Below are positions 9,844 through 20,904 of a stretch of 64,000 nt of DNA, one piece after another (the first letter of the stretch is position 1; each line of letters opens with the position of its first letter). The notes under the pieces are model-generated. The model worked only from the letters and a program-made list of their open reading frames with translations, was not told where the DNA came from and did not search any database. A program made the position numbers and the translations under genes. The stretch covers positions 2,498,650-2,562,649 of the forward strand of contig OY986975.1 in assembly GCA_963920575.1 (NCBI GenBank), given 5' to 3'. This DNA is from Narthecium ossifragum. Taxonomy: Eukaryota; Streptophyta; Magnoliopsida; Dioscoreales; Nartheciaceae.

Positions 9844-11105
9844 GCATCGCCCGTGACCACTGGGATTTGGTTTTCTGGTTTTTCTTTGGTGGATTTGATT
9901 TGGGATTAGTATCTAAACATGTTGGGAAGCATGTAGGGGGATTTGATGAGGTTTTCAAAGGATTTTCATCGGGTTTGAGAATCGATTCGAATAACTCTCT
10001 TTTTGGGTAAATCTAAGGCTTCACTTGCATTTAATACATGTTTGTTGTAGTTAAATGCTTAATTGATTGCTTAGCCATTAACTAGCTATGAGTGCTAGTT
10101 AATGAGGAATTGTGGAACCTTAGCCTCTTGCCAGCGAGTGCCGAGAGCTATTGTATATCTGTTGAACCTTTAACTGCTGATGTGGCATGTAGAGACATCT
10201 AGGATAGATGTTTACCTAGGCTCATGCATTGTATGCATTAGAGGCATTCGAGGTTAGGCGGGCGATGGTTTGGGTCGCCGATCCGAGGCTCTCGGGTAGC
10301 TCGGATCTAGCCTTAGGGCCGTGGCTGGGTAGTCAGGAGTAGGGTATGATTGTATGATCAAGTCTCATGTCTTTGAGGATTCACGCTAGTTGACTCTGAT
10401 CAGTGTTTGAGGTTTAGAGGTCGGGTTGTCTTCCGAAGCTAAGTTCTAAGGATGGGTGTCGACGTCCCTGAGATGGTCCCCAGGCAGTGGTTTCCTGCTG
10501 GGTAATGGTGATCCTACTGGTTCCGGTTCTTTCCTCCCAGCGTGATTGGTTGAGTTTCCCAGCGTGGTCGGTTGAGAAGAGTAGGATCCCTTGGGGAGTC
10601 GACATGGTTGTGGGACCCGTGGCATCCATTAGACTTGAGCTGGAAGACAACTCTGTTGTTGTTTTCCTCCTTTCAGTGTGCCGTAGAGTAGAACCCTACT
10701 GAGCTTATCGCTCACTCCTACCCGGGCTGCGTTTGCAGGTGCAGGCGGCAGTTCTTCTTCGGTGGAGCCGGCGGGATCGGCTTTTGGCGGCGCGAGTACA
10801 TCCAGGGGCGCTTGAGGTTGCTTGGAGGATTACCAATTGTACCCTTTTGATATTTGTATATGTATATGATGTAAGCTTCTGAGGATTTTGGAGTATTGTA
10901 TTAAATCTATCTCTTGGAAGCTATTGTATCTAGTCTGAATTGTACAACTTGATGTTATATGATGATTAAATTTGTTTAGCCTCTGGAATGTAATTGTTTA
11001 AATTATCCGTCTTTTCCGCTTTGTACCGCGCCGGTTGATGATGAATAGTGTTAGGACCCTCACACCCCGTCCTGGATGGGTTTTATGGGTCGGGGTGTGA
11101 CAACT

Positions 11106-11117
11106 TGGTATCAGAGC
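11106..11117 (+). other. Primer-binding site (tRNA-iMet)
   Basis: TGGTATCAGAGC lies 3 bp after the 5' LTR. It is complementary to the 3' end of initiator tRNA-Met, the usual primer for plant Ty3/gypsy elements. Confidence 0.9.
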
Positions 11118-11306
11118 AGGCTGTAGGTCCCAGGGATAGGATTAGGCTTGCGGTTGAGGTTTTGAGCGCGGTTTGGGATAGTTCTAGGAGTAGAGCATCC
11201 CTGTGTGCTTGACTGTGCTCATGTGTGTTATGCTTTTCCTTTAATGATTGCTGTTGTGTTTTGGTTTCTTACGGGTGGACGCTTGTCGTCTCTGTTGAAC
11301 GTGCAG

Positions 11307-14300
11307 ATGCCAGGGAGCAGGGCTAGCTGTCCAGTGTTGGGTCAGGGTACCGCGCGCGACCAGCACGCTGCCTGACGGGCCTTAGGGGCCAACACAGCCG
11401 TGCCCTGTGTACCTGCACGAGAGCCAGAGCCGAGGATTGAGGTCGTGGTGGAGGAGGATGCTTCGTTCATCGCCGAGGAGGTCTCTCCTCCACTCGACCA
11501 GCGCGCTGTTGCGACAGCGGTGGTCGACTTCCAGAGGCTGAACCCTCCTAGGTTCAGCGGTACTGGAGGCGACCCAGCGGTGGCGGACGACTGGCTGGAG
11601 GGAGTCAGTCGCGTCCTTGACACTTTGTTCGTCCAGGATGACCGAGTTCGGGTCAGACTTGCCGCGTTCCAGCTCGACGGGGACGCTTTGGACTGGTGGC
11701 GCTCTTTCCAGGCCGCCAGGGACGGGAGTGACCCATCGTGGGCCGTGTTTCGTTCGTCTTTTCTCGGCGCGTACTTTCCCCGCAGCGCGCTCGGCCCTTG
11801 TCCGTGAGTACCAGACCCTTTCTCAGGGTACTCAGTCGGTTGTGCAGTACGCTGCTAGGTTCACGAGACTTGCCAGATTTGCCGGGGCGGTGCCGGCGGA
11901 TCCTCTTGCCAGAGCTGAGCAGTTCCAGTGGGGGCTTAGGCCCGAGCTCAGGCATCTGATCGCGGCTCAGCGATCTAGTACGTACGCAGAGGTGTTGGAC
12001 TGTGCCTTAGCAGTTGAGGCTCAGTTGCAGGAGCCGGGGCCCAGGGCAGTCCAGCCTGCGTCGTCTGCGAGCACCAGTGGCGGAGTGCAGCCACAGAGGG
12101 CAGCTCAGGGCAGAGGAGGTTCGTGGAGGCCACGTCAGAGGTACCCACGACGCCAGCAGCCGTACCAGCGTTACCCACCCCAGCACCAGCAGCAGCCCAG
12201 GCAGGGAGGCCAGCCACTTCTTCCGGCTGGGCCTCAGGGGCAGACGTCCGGAGGAGGCCAAAGCCAGCAGCTAGCGCTTGGCCCTCCTGTGTGCTTCGAG
12301 TGCCGGCAGACGGGGCACTTTCGCAGGGACTGTCCGACGCTGAGGGCACAGTTCGCTCGTGGCGGAGCAGGCGGAGGTTGGCGAGCACCAGGCGCCGGGA
12401 GAGGCAGAGGTCGCGGCGGAGGTCGAGGCGGACCCAGAGGGGGTGTGTACGCACTTCCAGACCGCGAGTACCCAGACTTTGTTCAGCCACCTTTTCATCC
12501 TTACCAGTACCAGCCACCCCAACAGGCTCTAGCACTTCCACCAGCTCCAGTTGACCCTCCTGTTCTCAGAGATACCTTCCAGTTGTTCAGTTCATTTGTA
12601 GATGTTCTGATAGATTCTGGGGCGTCTCATTCCTTTGTAGCTAGCGACTGTGTGGCATCGCTAGGGCTAGAGACTGAGCCACTTGGAGTCCCACTTCACT
12701 TAGACACACCCGTCGGCGGAGGAGCTCGTGTTGAGCTGATCTGCCGTTCTTGCGAGTTGGAGGTTGGGGGCCTCCGTGTCTTTCTAGAACTTCGGGTGCT
12801 AGACATGGTCGGGTTCGACGTGATTCTCGGTATGGATTGGCTGACGTCATACCGAGCCGTCATCGACTGTGGCCGTCGTAGGGTGACTGCTTGGACACCT
12901 GACGGCGCTCGTTTCGTTCTGTTGGGAGATCGCCAGTCGGTCGATTCCCTCTTGTGTGCTTGTCTTTCCAGGCGCGAGGGCCAGCTGTCAGCTTTACTGG
13001 CGCGCCTTTCCTTGTTCGCTGCTGAGGGCAGTCGAGAGGGCAGTTTGCCTGCAGTAGTTCGTGAGTTTGCAGACGTCTTCCCATACGAGCTACCGGGCCT
13101 TCCTCCTTCCAGAGCAGTAGACTTTCAGATAGATCTTGTACCGGGTACCGGGCCGATCTCTTTGCCAGCTTTCAGGATGGCACCAGCAGAGCAGAGGGAG
13201 CTGAGGGTCCAGCTGGACGGGTTGATCGGCAGAGGTTTCATCCGTCCCAGCACGTCTCCTTGGGCAGCTCCTGTATTGTTCGCAAAGAAGAAGGACGGTA
13301 CGCTTCGTCTTTGCATTGATTACAGGAAGTTGAACAGGGTGATGGTGAAGAACAAGTATCCGATGCCGAGGATTGATGACTTGTTCGACCAGCTCCGAGG
13401 CTCTTCGGTCTTTTCGAAGATCGATCTCCGTACCGGCTATCACCAGTTGCGGATTCGGGATTGCGACATCCCGAAGACGGCTTTCCGTACGAGGTACGGG
13501 TTGTACGAGTTCACGGTGATGCCGTTCGGATTGACGAACGCACCGGCGGCGTTCATTAATCTGATGCAGAGGGTCTTCCGACCGTACTTAGATCAGTTTG
13601 TGGTGATCTTCGTCGACGACATCCTAGTCTACTCACGTACCGTGGAGGAGCACGGGCAGCATCTGAGGACAGTGTTGCAGTTGTTGAGGGGGCATAGGCT
13701 GTATGCCAAAGCCTCCAAATGTGAGTTTTGGCTTCCTGAGGTGCAGTTTTTGGGGCACGTGGTGTCAGCGGCAGGTATTTCAGTTGATCCTGCCAAGATC
13801 GAGGCGGTGCTACAGTGGCAGAGACCGGCGACAGTGTTCGAGGTCCACAGTTTCCTCGGCTTGGCGGGTTACTACCGGAGGTTCGTGCGGGACTTCTCCA
13901 GGGTTGCAGGGCCGCTGACCAGGTTGACGCAGAAGGAGGTCCCATTCGCTTGGGATGAGGCTTGTGAGCATGCTTTCATCCAGTTGAGGACCAGGCTGAC
14001 GAGTGCACCGATCCTTATAGTTCCAGAGCGAGGCGTCGGCTACAGTGTCTACTGCGACGCCAGTGGGGAGGGTCTAGGCTGTGTGCTTATGCTGGAGGGC
14101 CATGTGGTGGCCTACGGTTCCAGGCAGCTGAAGACCCATGAGAGGAACTATCCAGTCCACGATCTTGAGCTTGCAGCGGTTGTCTTCGCTCTGAAGACTT
14201 GGCGGCACTATCTCTACGGTGAGCGATTCTCGGTGTACTCTGATCATAAGAGTTTGAGGCACGTGTTTACCCAGCGTGACCTCAACCTCAGGCAGCGGCG

Positions 14301-16095
14301 GTGGATGGAGCTTCTAGAAGACTACGACTTCGAGTTGCATTACCATCCTGGTAAGGCAAACGTCGTAGCAGACGCTCTCAGCAGGCAGACCAGAGACAAC
14401 AGAGTGACCTTGGCAGCAGTGTCAGCTCGGCAGTGGCAGATGCTAGAGACAGTCAGTCAGTTTGGGCTGGACTTTGAGGACCGGGCGACAGGTGGTTTCC
14501 TGTATGCTGTTCGCAGCATTCCAGTTCTTTTGGTCAGGGTGATCGAGGCACAGGCTGGAGACCCAGAGCTCGTGGAGACCCGTGCTGCGGTCGGCACCGA
14601 GCACGTGGTTGAGGGCTGGACAGTGTCGGTAGACAGCGGTCTACTCTTCAGGGGCAGAGTTGCAGTTCCAGCAGACCCGGTGTTGCGAGAGGAGATCCTT
14701 CACGAGTTCCACCACTCCTGTTTCGCCGTTCACCCCGGGAGCACCAAGATGTACCACGACCTTCGCCGACAGTTCTGGTGGTGCGGGATGAAGAGGTCAG
14801 TAGCTGAGTTTGTTTCCAGATGCCTCACCTGTCAGAGGGTGAAGGCAGAGCACAGGCGGACCCCAGGTTTGTTGCAGCTACTTCCCGTGCCAGAGTGGAA
14901 GTGGGAGCATATAGCTATGGACTTCGTCACCGGGCTACCCATGTCACCGAGGGGGAATGATGCGATTTGGGTCATTGTCGATCGACTGACCAAATCGGCT
15001 CATTTCCTCCCCATGAGGACTACAGATCCAGTTGCCAGACTGAGTCAGAGGTACATTGACGAGGTAGTATGACTGCAAGGCATCCCAGTGTCGATAGTGT
15101 CAGACAGAGATCCCAGATTCACTGGCCGGTTCTGGAGCAGCTTCCAGGACTCCTTGGGGATAGCACTGACTTTCAGCACAGCTTTTCACCCTCAGACAGA
15201 CGGGCAGTCAGAGCGGACTATCCAGATCTTGTAGGACATGCTCAGAGCATGTGTGCTAGACGCTGGAGGTACGTGGGAGCAGCACGTGACTTTGGTGGAG
15301 TTTGCCTACAACAACAGTTTTCAGGCCAGTTTGGGTTTTGCACCCTTTGAGGCGTTGTACGGCAGACCGTGTCGCTCACCGGTGTGTTGGACTGAGGTTG
15401 GGGAGGCGTCCCTTACCGGTCCGGACATCATCAGGCAGTCGTCAGAGAGGTTGGCTCAGATCAGGCGGAGGCTTCTGACTGCACAGAGCAGGCAGAAGAG
15501 CTACGCAGACCGCAAGCGATGACCCCTGGAGTTCACAGTTGGGGACAGAGTGCTACTGAAGGTGTCCCCGCGCAGAGGGTCGATCAGGTTCGGTAGCAGG
15601 GGCAAGCTGGCTCCGAGGTTCACGGGTCCTTTTGAGATCGTCAGGCGCGTTGGAGCGGTCGCCTACCAGTTAGCTCTACCTCCGCACATGTCAGCAGTTC
15701 ACCCCACCTTCCATGTTTCTATGCTGAGGAAGTACATTCCAGATCCTTCTCACGTGATCAGACACGACGACATTGAGGTTGAGGAGGACGCTACCTACAT
15801 AGAGCAGCCAATACAGATCATGGACAGACGGGATCAGGTGCTCAGAGGCAGATCGATACCGTTGGTCATGGTCAGGTGGAGACATGGCAGTGCAGAGAGT
15901 CTGACTTGGGAGCGAGAGGATCGCATGCGTCGGGAGTTTCCCCGACTGTTCACCTCTTCAGGTAGTTCCTTGTTGTGGGCGTTGGCGCCCCTAATTGTAG
16001 CCTTGTTTGTGCAGGTAGGCTTAGTTGTTTCTTTTTCCCCCGGCTTCCACCTTGAATTTCGGGACGAAATTCTTTTTAAGGTGTTTAGGTTGTGA
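11307..16095 (+). pseudogene. gag-pol of the Ty3/gypsy element, broken
   Basis: The frame opens at the ATG at 11307. A TGA at 11373-11375 cuts gag after 22 codons. A frameshift lies at about 11780-11805. After it a long frame (about 11790-15069) has a gag remainder, the CCHC knuckle [15 protein letters not shown] (about 12293), protease [10 protein letters not shown] (about 12609), reverse transcriptase with FVDD (about 13611), RNase H, and the integrase HHCC region (from about 14710). Further stops are TGA at 15070-15072, TAG at 15232-15234 and TGA at 15520-15522. The last part contains a chromodomain-like stretch (about 15800-15950: LVMVRW and SLTWERE) and runs into the 3' LTR, where it ends at TGA 16093-16095. 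Several stops fit CGA to TGA changes, as expected from deamination of methylated CpG. The family makes capsid and the enzymes of cDNA synthesis and integration; this copy cannot make an intact polyprotein. Confidence 0.92.
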
Positions 16096-18490
16096 GGGCC
16101 CGTCCCTCATACCTGACTCGACCGCGTGGGTCGAGAGCCGGTTTCCTATTGGTTTGGTTCCGCGTCGGGCACGATCGGGCGATCGTGTGGCGGTCTTGGA
16201 CCCCGGGGGCATTTTGGTAAATATGCCCTCTGGTGGTCGGTTTCACACCCACGTTCCACACACTGACTTTGATTGATGTATGTGTTTGATTAGAATCCCT
16301 AGGGTGCGTCCGATCGGAGGATCGGAGCTCGATCGGGAAAGATCGGTTTGGACGGCTGAGATAGGTTTGGAATGCCTATATAAGCCAAGTCCCTTTCTCT
16401 CTTTTTCTCACTCCTCCTTCACCTGTCGTTTTCTCCTTCTCTCTCTCTCTCTTTCGGCTGGACTAGGGTTTGGAGGATTGGGCTTCGGATCGCGGATCTT
16501 GTCGGCTTGACCAACGGGACGCGTGGAGGAGCTACCCAACTTGTGCAAGTAGGTGTTTCTACCCCGATCCTTGGATCGGGTTCTCCTAGGATAGGTTTTA
16601 TGAGCTTTCGCTGTAGGTGCATGTGTTAGAATGCTGTGTGGATCAATGCATGTGTAGTATAGCTTGTTTCCAGTATTCCTATCAATGGATTTCTGTATTT
16701 TAACGGTTGGTTTCCGTATTATCGCCGTTTTGTCAGTTTTTGTCCATTTGGACCTAGATAGGGGATTTAACCGTCAAAACCTGGATTTCTTCACTCCACT
16801 AGTTTCCCCTTGGCTAAATATACTTGCTTGCAAAATCTCATTTAATTCCAACATGATTTGGTACTTGAAATCCAAAGAAATGGATTTCCGGCACTGTTCT
16901 GATGAACTGTGCCAAGAGCTCGACGGTCGATCGGTGCATCGACCGTCACATGTTGTTTTACGCCTTCTGGGCTTGGCGGTCGACCGTCGGATCGACCGTC
17001 ACATCGACCGTCAGGCTCTGTCGGGATTTTAGCCTCCCACGGTCGATGGGTCGATCGACCGTGGGTCCTCTCTCTTTTTCATCCCGCCTCACGGTCGACC
17101 GTCGGATCGACCGTCGCATCGTCCGTGAGGCTCTGTCCCGTTTTGGGCTCTTGACGGTCGATGGGCCGATCGACCGTCGCCCATGAGGTTTTCTTCGTTT
17201 TGGCCTCACGGTCGATCCCCGGATCGACCGTGGCATCGCCCGTGACCACTGGGACTTGGTTTTCTGGTTTTTCTTTGGTGGATTTGATTTGGGATTAGTA
17301 TCTAAACATGTTGGGAAGCATGTAGGGGGATTTGATGAGGTTTTCAAAGGATTTTCATCGGGTTTGAGAATCGATTCGAATAACTCTCTTTTGGGGTAAA
17401 TCTAAGGTTTCACTTGCATTTAATACATGTTTGTTGTAGTTAAATGCTTAATTGATTGCTTAGCCATTAACTAGCTATGAGTGCTAGTTAATGAGGAATT
17501 GTGGAACCTTAGCCTCTTGCCGGCGAGTGCCGAGGGCTATTGTATATCTGTTGAACCTTTAACTGCTGATGTGGCATGTAGAGACATCTAGGATAGATGT
17601 TTGCCTAGGCTCATGCATTGTATGCATTAGTGGCATTCGAGGTTAGGCGGCGATGGTTTGGGTCGCCGATCCGAGGCTCTCGGGTAGCTCGGATCTAGCC
17701 TTAGGGCCGTGGCTGGGTAGTCAGGAGTAGGGTATGATTGTATGATCAAGTCTCATGTCTTTGAGGATTCACGCTAGTTGACTCTGATCAGTGTTTGAGG
17801 TTTAGAGGTCGGGTTGTCTTCCGAAGCTAAGTTCTAAGGATGGGTGTCGACGTCCCTGACATGGTCCCCAGGCAGTGGTTTCCTGCTGGGTAATGGTGAT
17901 CCTACTGGTTCCGGTTCTTTCCTCCCAGCGTGATTGGTTGAGTTTCCCAGCGTGGTCGGTTGAGAAGAGTAGGATCCCTTGGGGAGTCGACAGGGTTGTG
18001 GGACCCGTGGCATCCGTTAGACTTGAGCTGGAAGACAACTCTGTTGTTGTTTTCCTCCTTTCAGTGTGCCGTAGAGTAGAACCCTACTGAGCTTATCGCT
18101 CACTCCTACCCGGGCTGCGTTTGCAGGTGCAGGCGGCAGTTCTTCTTCGGTGGAGCCGGCGGGATCGGCTTTTGGCGGCGCGAGTACATCCAGGGGCGCT
18201 TGAGGTTGCTTGGAGGATTACCAGTTGTACCCTTTTGATATTTGTATATGTATATGATGTAAGCTTCTGAGGATTTTGGAGTATTGTATTAAATCTATCT
18301 CTTGGAAGCTATTGTATCTAGTCTGAATTATACAACTTGATGTTATATGATGATTAAATCTGTTTAGCCTCTGGAATGTAATTGTTTAAATTATCCGTCT
18401 TTTCCGCTTTGTACCGCGCCGGTTGATGCTGAATAGTGTTAGGACCCTCACACCCCGTCCTGGATGGGTTTTCTGGGTCGGGGTGTGACA
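16091..18490 (+). repeat. 3' LTR of the Ty3/gypsy element
   Basis: Closely matches 8672-11102. The promoter box is at 16320-16345, TATATAAG at 16377-16384, the donor-like site at 16549, the hairpin array at 16922-17232, the isolated hairpin at 17668-17695 and the acceptor-like site ending at 18126. The polypurine tract just upstream is poor (AAGGTGTTTAGGT), although CGGGACGAAATTCTTTTTAA before it is typical of this lineage. Confidence 0.95.
16922..17232. repeat. Hairpin array in the 3' LTR
   Basis: Same design as 9503-9843 but with one 42-bp unit fewer (no CGGTGG-spacer unit) and one 12-bp ATCGACCGTCAC unit more near 17000. Confidence 0.9.
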
Positions 18491-18877
18491 CAATGTGGGC
18501 GCCTACTACCCCTTGACCCAGATCCATGCCGTCGCCGTCGGAGAACTGAGAAAGGCGAGAGAGGCTAAGCTCCGGCATGTCTTCTACCGCCAACCACGAA
18601 GGTGGTAGGCTTTTATGCGTGTTTGTTAACTACGCGCGTGAATTTCTACGCGTAGTTAAGAACGCATTTAATGCTCGAAAGTCTTCTCATGGGCTGACAC
18701 CGCCATACGCATTTAATGCTTTGGCAGCACAAATCCATGGCATGTATGTAGGCGAGGGTAAAACTGGAACTTTACTGGCCGGTGGGTATGAGATTGCAAA
18801 AAAAACCATCACATGGGTATCAGATTGCCAAAACGAAACCTTAGGGGTATCATATGGCAAAAAATTCCGCGTTTGGA

Positions 18878-19718
18878 TCCCACAGCGGATCTCGAGTCAG
18901 GCGGATCCCAAAAATCGGACATGCAGATTCTGATTTCGGCGTCCACGCAATTCACGCGGACACCGTGCGCACTCCTGCGGATACCGCGCGTCAAACACAT
19001 CCTTAGTGAAACACATGCTATCACCCATGCCATGCTATTCATAGCACGTGACATGCCAGCATAATCATCTCATAGGGCCCCAATTATATTAATAAATTAT
19101 TATAATTTTTAATATATATACTATTAAAAAAAAATTTATATGATGTGGGCTAATCATGGTATGACACATGGCACGTGAGCCCAACTTACGTATTAATAAT
19201 ATTGTTTAATACATTACGTGTAGCAAATGGTTTTACACCCGTAAAAAATTTTATTCCTTCACAAACACGCATGCAAATATTTTTATTAACGTATAAAAAT
19301 TTTTGCGCGCGTGGTAACACTTTTTGTGTGTTTTTTTACTTGTAAATATTTTTTAAGTGCATATAAATTTTTGTGCATACATATTATTGCAAAAAAATTT
19401 ACACGCAAAAATTTATATATGCTCACAAAAATAATTTTATGCGTATTTGTGAGCGAATAAAAAATTTTACGCGAGTAGAAATACTTTCCTACACGTAGTG
19501 TTTTAAATAATATTATTAATATATTATTATAATAAAAATATTAATATAATTGGGACCCGCACATGCCACGTGTCATGTAATGATTGGCTTATGTCATGTA
19601 AAAAACTATTTTATATTATTTTAATAATATATATTAAAAATAATAATAATTTATTAATATAATGAGCATGCATTGTCATGTCAACATGTCACGTCATGCG
19701 GCATGTCCATATGATGGC
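18878..19718. repeat. AT-rich DNA with a foldback (inverted repeat) structure
   Basis: GGGCCCCAATTATATTAATA at about 19075 is answered by ATATTAATATAATTGGGACC at about 19536, giving a foldback of about 480 bp. Its interior has repeated ATTTTTACGC-like motifs. A similar AT-rich inverted segment continues to about 19665. It may be one or two MITEs; I could not define TSDs. No gene is seen. Confidence 0.45.
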
Positions 19719-20270
19719 TGTTAGATATATACTTTAGTATATAAATATATATAGCTTATATATATTAAGTGGATTGATTGATATGGATAAGGACAAATGC
19801 TGTGGATTGATGTGAATAAAGACAAAATGCTTAGGCTTTGTTCCTGTGCTTCAAACGGTCCGTGGGTTTGAAGAGGCGAACGGTCAGTAATTCAAAAGAC
19901 GCGATCTTATTAAAAAGTCGCATTGTTTTTGAATTATCGCGTTTCTTTGTGAGAGTCGCTTACTCCGAACGAAGCCTTCGGTTCATAGTCTATAAATACC
20001 GCTGAGATCCTGCTGGAAATTAATTCATGTTTTTGTTTTCTTCTTCTCTCTCAAACTTTCTGTTACCATACTAATTCCACCGAGAAATTCTTAAAGGGGG
20101 TCTTCAAGGATTGCTGTTTGAAGGCTCAGGCTTTGTTGTATCCTGGAGGTGGTTCGCGATTTTCCCAGCAGCAAACTTTATAGGGAGCGAATAACGCCTT
20201 AAAGACAGTGTCTTTAAGATACGCCTCAAAGCCTCCAATCTTTCTTTCCTTCACTAGATTTTCTCCAACA
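19719..20270 (+). mobile_element. Solo LTR, Copia-type, 552 bp
   Basis: It starts TGTTAGATATATAC and ends TTTTCTCCAACA, flanked by a perfect 5-bp duplication ATGGC (19714-19718 and 20271-20275). A TATA box, TATAAATACC, is at 19991-20000, followed by a T/C-rich leader. The TGTTAG...CAACA ends and short length fit Ty1/copia. No internal region or second LTR is near, so it arose by LTR-LTR recombination. Confidence 0.85.
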
Positions 20271-20275
20271 ATGGC

Positions 20276-20896
20276 TGGCTGATGGCATCCATCAAGAGGT
20301 ATTATTATGAGGATTTAGAGGGTCAGGGGCTCTGTTTTGTAATAAAAAAAAAATAACAGGACCTTTTAAAAAAAAAGGTTCCAAAAGGGAACCATGGGGG
20401 GCCATAGCTGCAAAGAAATTCTACAAACTAAAACCATTTTTTGATTAATTAAGGCTGTTTTCTTAGATATATTTAGATATATTTAATCTTTTTGGAATGT
20501 ATCTTTAAATATATTGAAAGAGTTTTTTTTAATATAGTTTTTATAAACAACAATAGGGCATTTTTGTCTTTTGTACGTAGATAAAGTTAAGCCAAGTTAT
20601 AGGTCAAAGCTGGAAGCTAGTAGTAGGTGTTTTTTAGCAAAAAAAAAAAGTTGACAATGAAGGCACGTGAATGCAAATTTCAGAATAGCTGTTGTTTTCC
20701 ACGATACGGTGACAATGACAGCAACGATATTTTTGTTGAATATTCAAAGCCAAGAACTCATTCTGACCCGTTTGATACGTGGTTAAAAAAAATGAGGTCA
20801 AGGGGATAGGATTAAAAAAAAAATTAAGTTAGAGATAATTGGTATTTACGCTTTGAGAAGGGAATATTTGCTCAAAATATCGGATACATAAGGCAT
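20276..20896. other. Intergenic, with a possible MITE end
   Basis: No gene is recognised. About 20768-20830 (CCGTTTGATACGTGG, then TTAAAAAAAATGAGGTCAAGG) resembles the start of the Tourist-like family seen at 52165-52370. Confidence 0.35.
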
Positions 20897-20904
20897 TTAG
20901 GACC

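Larger units (their letters stand above)
8672..11102 (+). repeat. 5' LTR of the Ty3/gypsy element
   Basis: It starts TGTGAGGGCC and ends GTGTGACA. Landmarks in order: promoter box (8901-8926), TATATAAG (8958-8965), CT-rich leader, donor-like GTAGGT (9130), hairpin array (9503-9843), isolated hairpin GATCCGAG/CTCGGATC (10280-10307), acceptor-like TTTGCAG (ending 10738), then the 3' end. Confidence 0.95.
8672..18490 (+). mobile_element. Full-length Ty3/gypsy LTR retrotransposon (chromodomain lineage, Tekay/Del-like)
   Basis: 5' LTR 8672-11102 (2431 bp) and 3' LTR 16091-18490 (2400 bp) both run from TGTGAGGGCC to GGGGTGTGACA. The 5-bp target duplication CAATG is intact (8667-8671 and 18491-18495). 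A tRNA-iMet primer-binding site follows the 5' LTR. The internal region codes gag, protease, reverse transcriptase, RNase H, integrase and a C-terminal chromodomain-like segment in that order, which is the chromovirus layout. The LTRs differ by scattered substitutions and by 42-bp and 12-bp copy-number changes in a hairpin array. The coding region has several lesions, so it is not autonomous. It is inserted in the right TIR of the Pack-MULE. Confidence 0.95.
6914..18868. mobile_element. Pack-MULE (Mutator-like element) carrying a GH17 gene fragment, split by later insertions
   Basis: The ends read GAATTTTTTGCCATATGATACC (left) and the same sequence in reverse at the right, flanked by a 9-bp near-duplication GCATTTGGA (6905-6913) and GCGTTTGGA (18869-18877). 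Long TIRs with a 9-bp duplication are the signature of MULEs. The left TIR is 6914-7738, interrupted by a MITE. The right TIR is 8570-8671 plus 18496-18868, interrupted by a 9.8-kb LTR retrotransposon. Without inserts each TIR is about 475-480 bp and the whole element about 1.8 kb. No transposase is present. Instead the interior and part of both TIRs hold a piece of a beta-1,3-glucanase gene, making it a Pack-MULE. Order of events: MULE first; MITE and retrotransposon later. Confidence 0.8.

Noticed and set aside
9483..9958. Overlapping 90-139-codon ORFs on both strands rich in DRRIDR or STVGST-like repeats
   Set aside because: They are produced by the palindromic hairpin array, which is open in several frames on both strands. 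No start context or family match.
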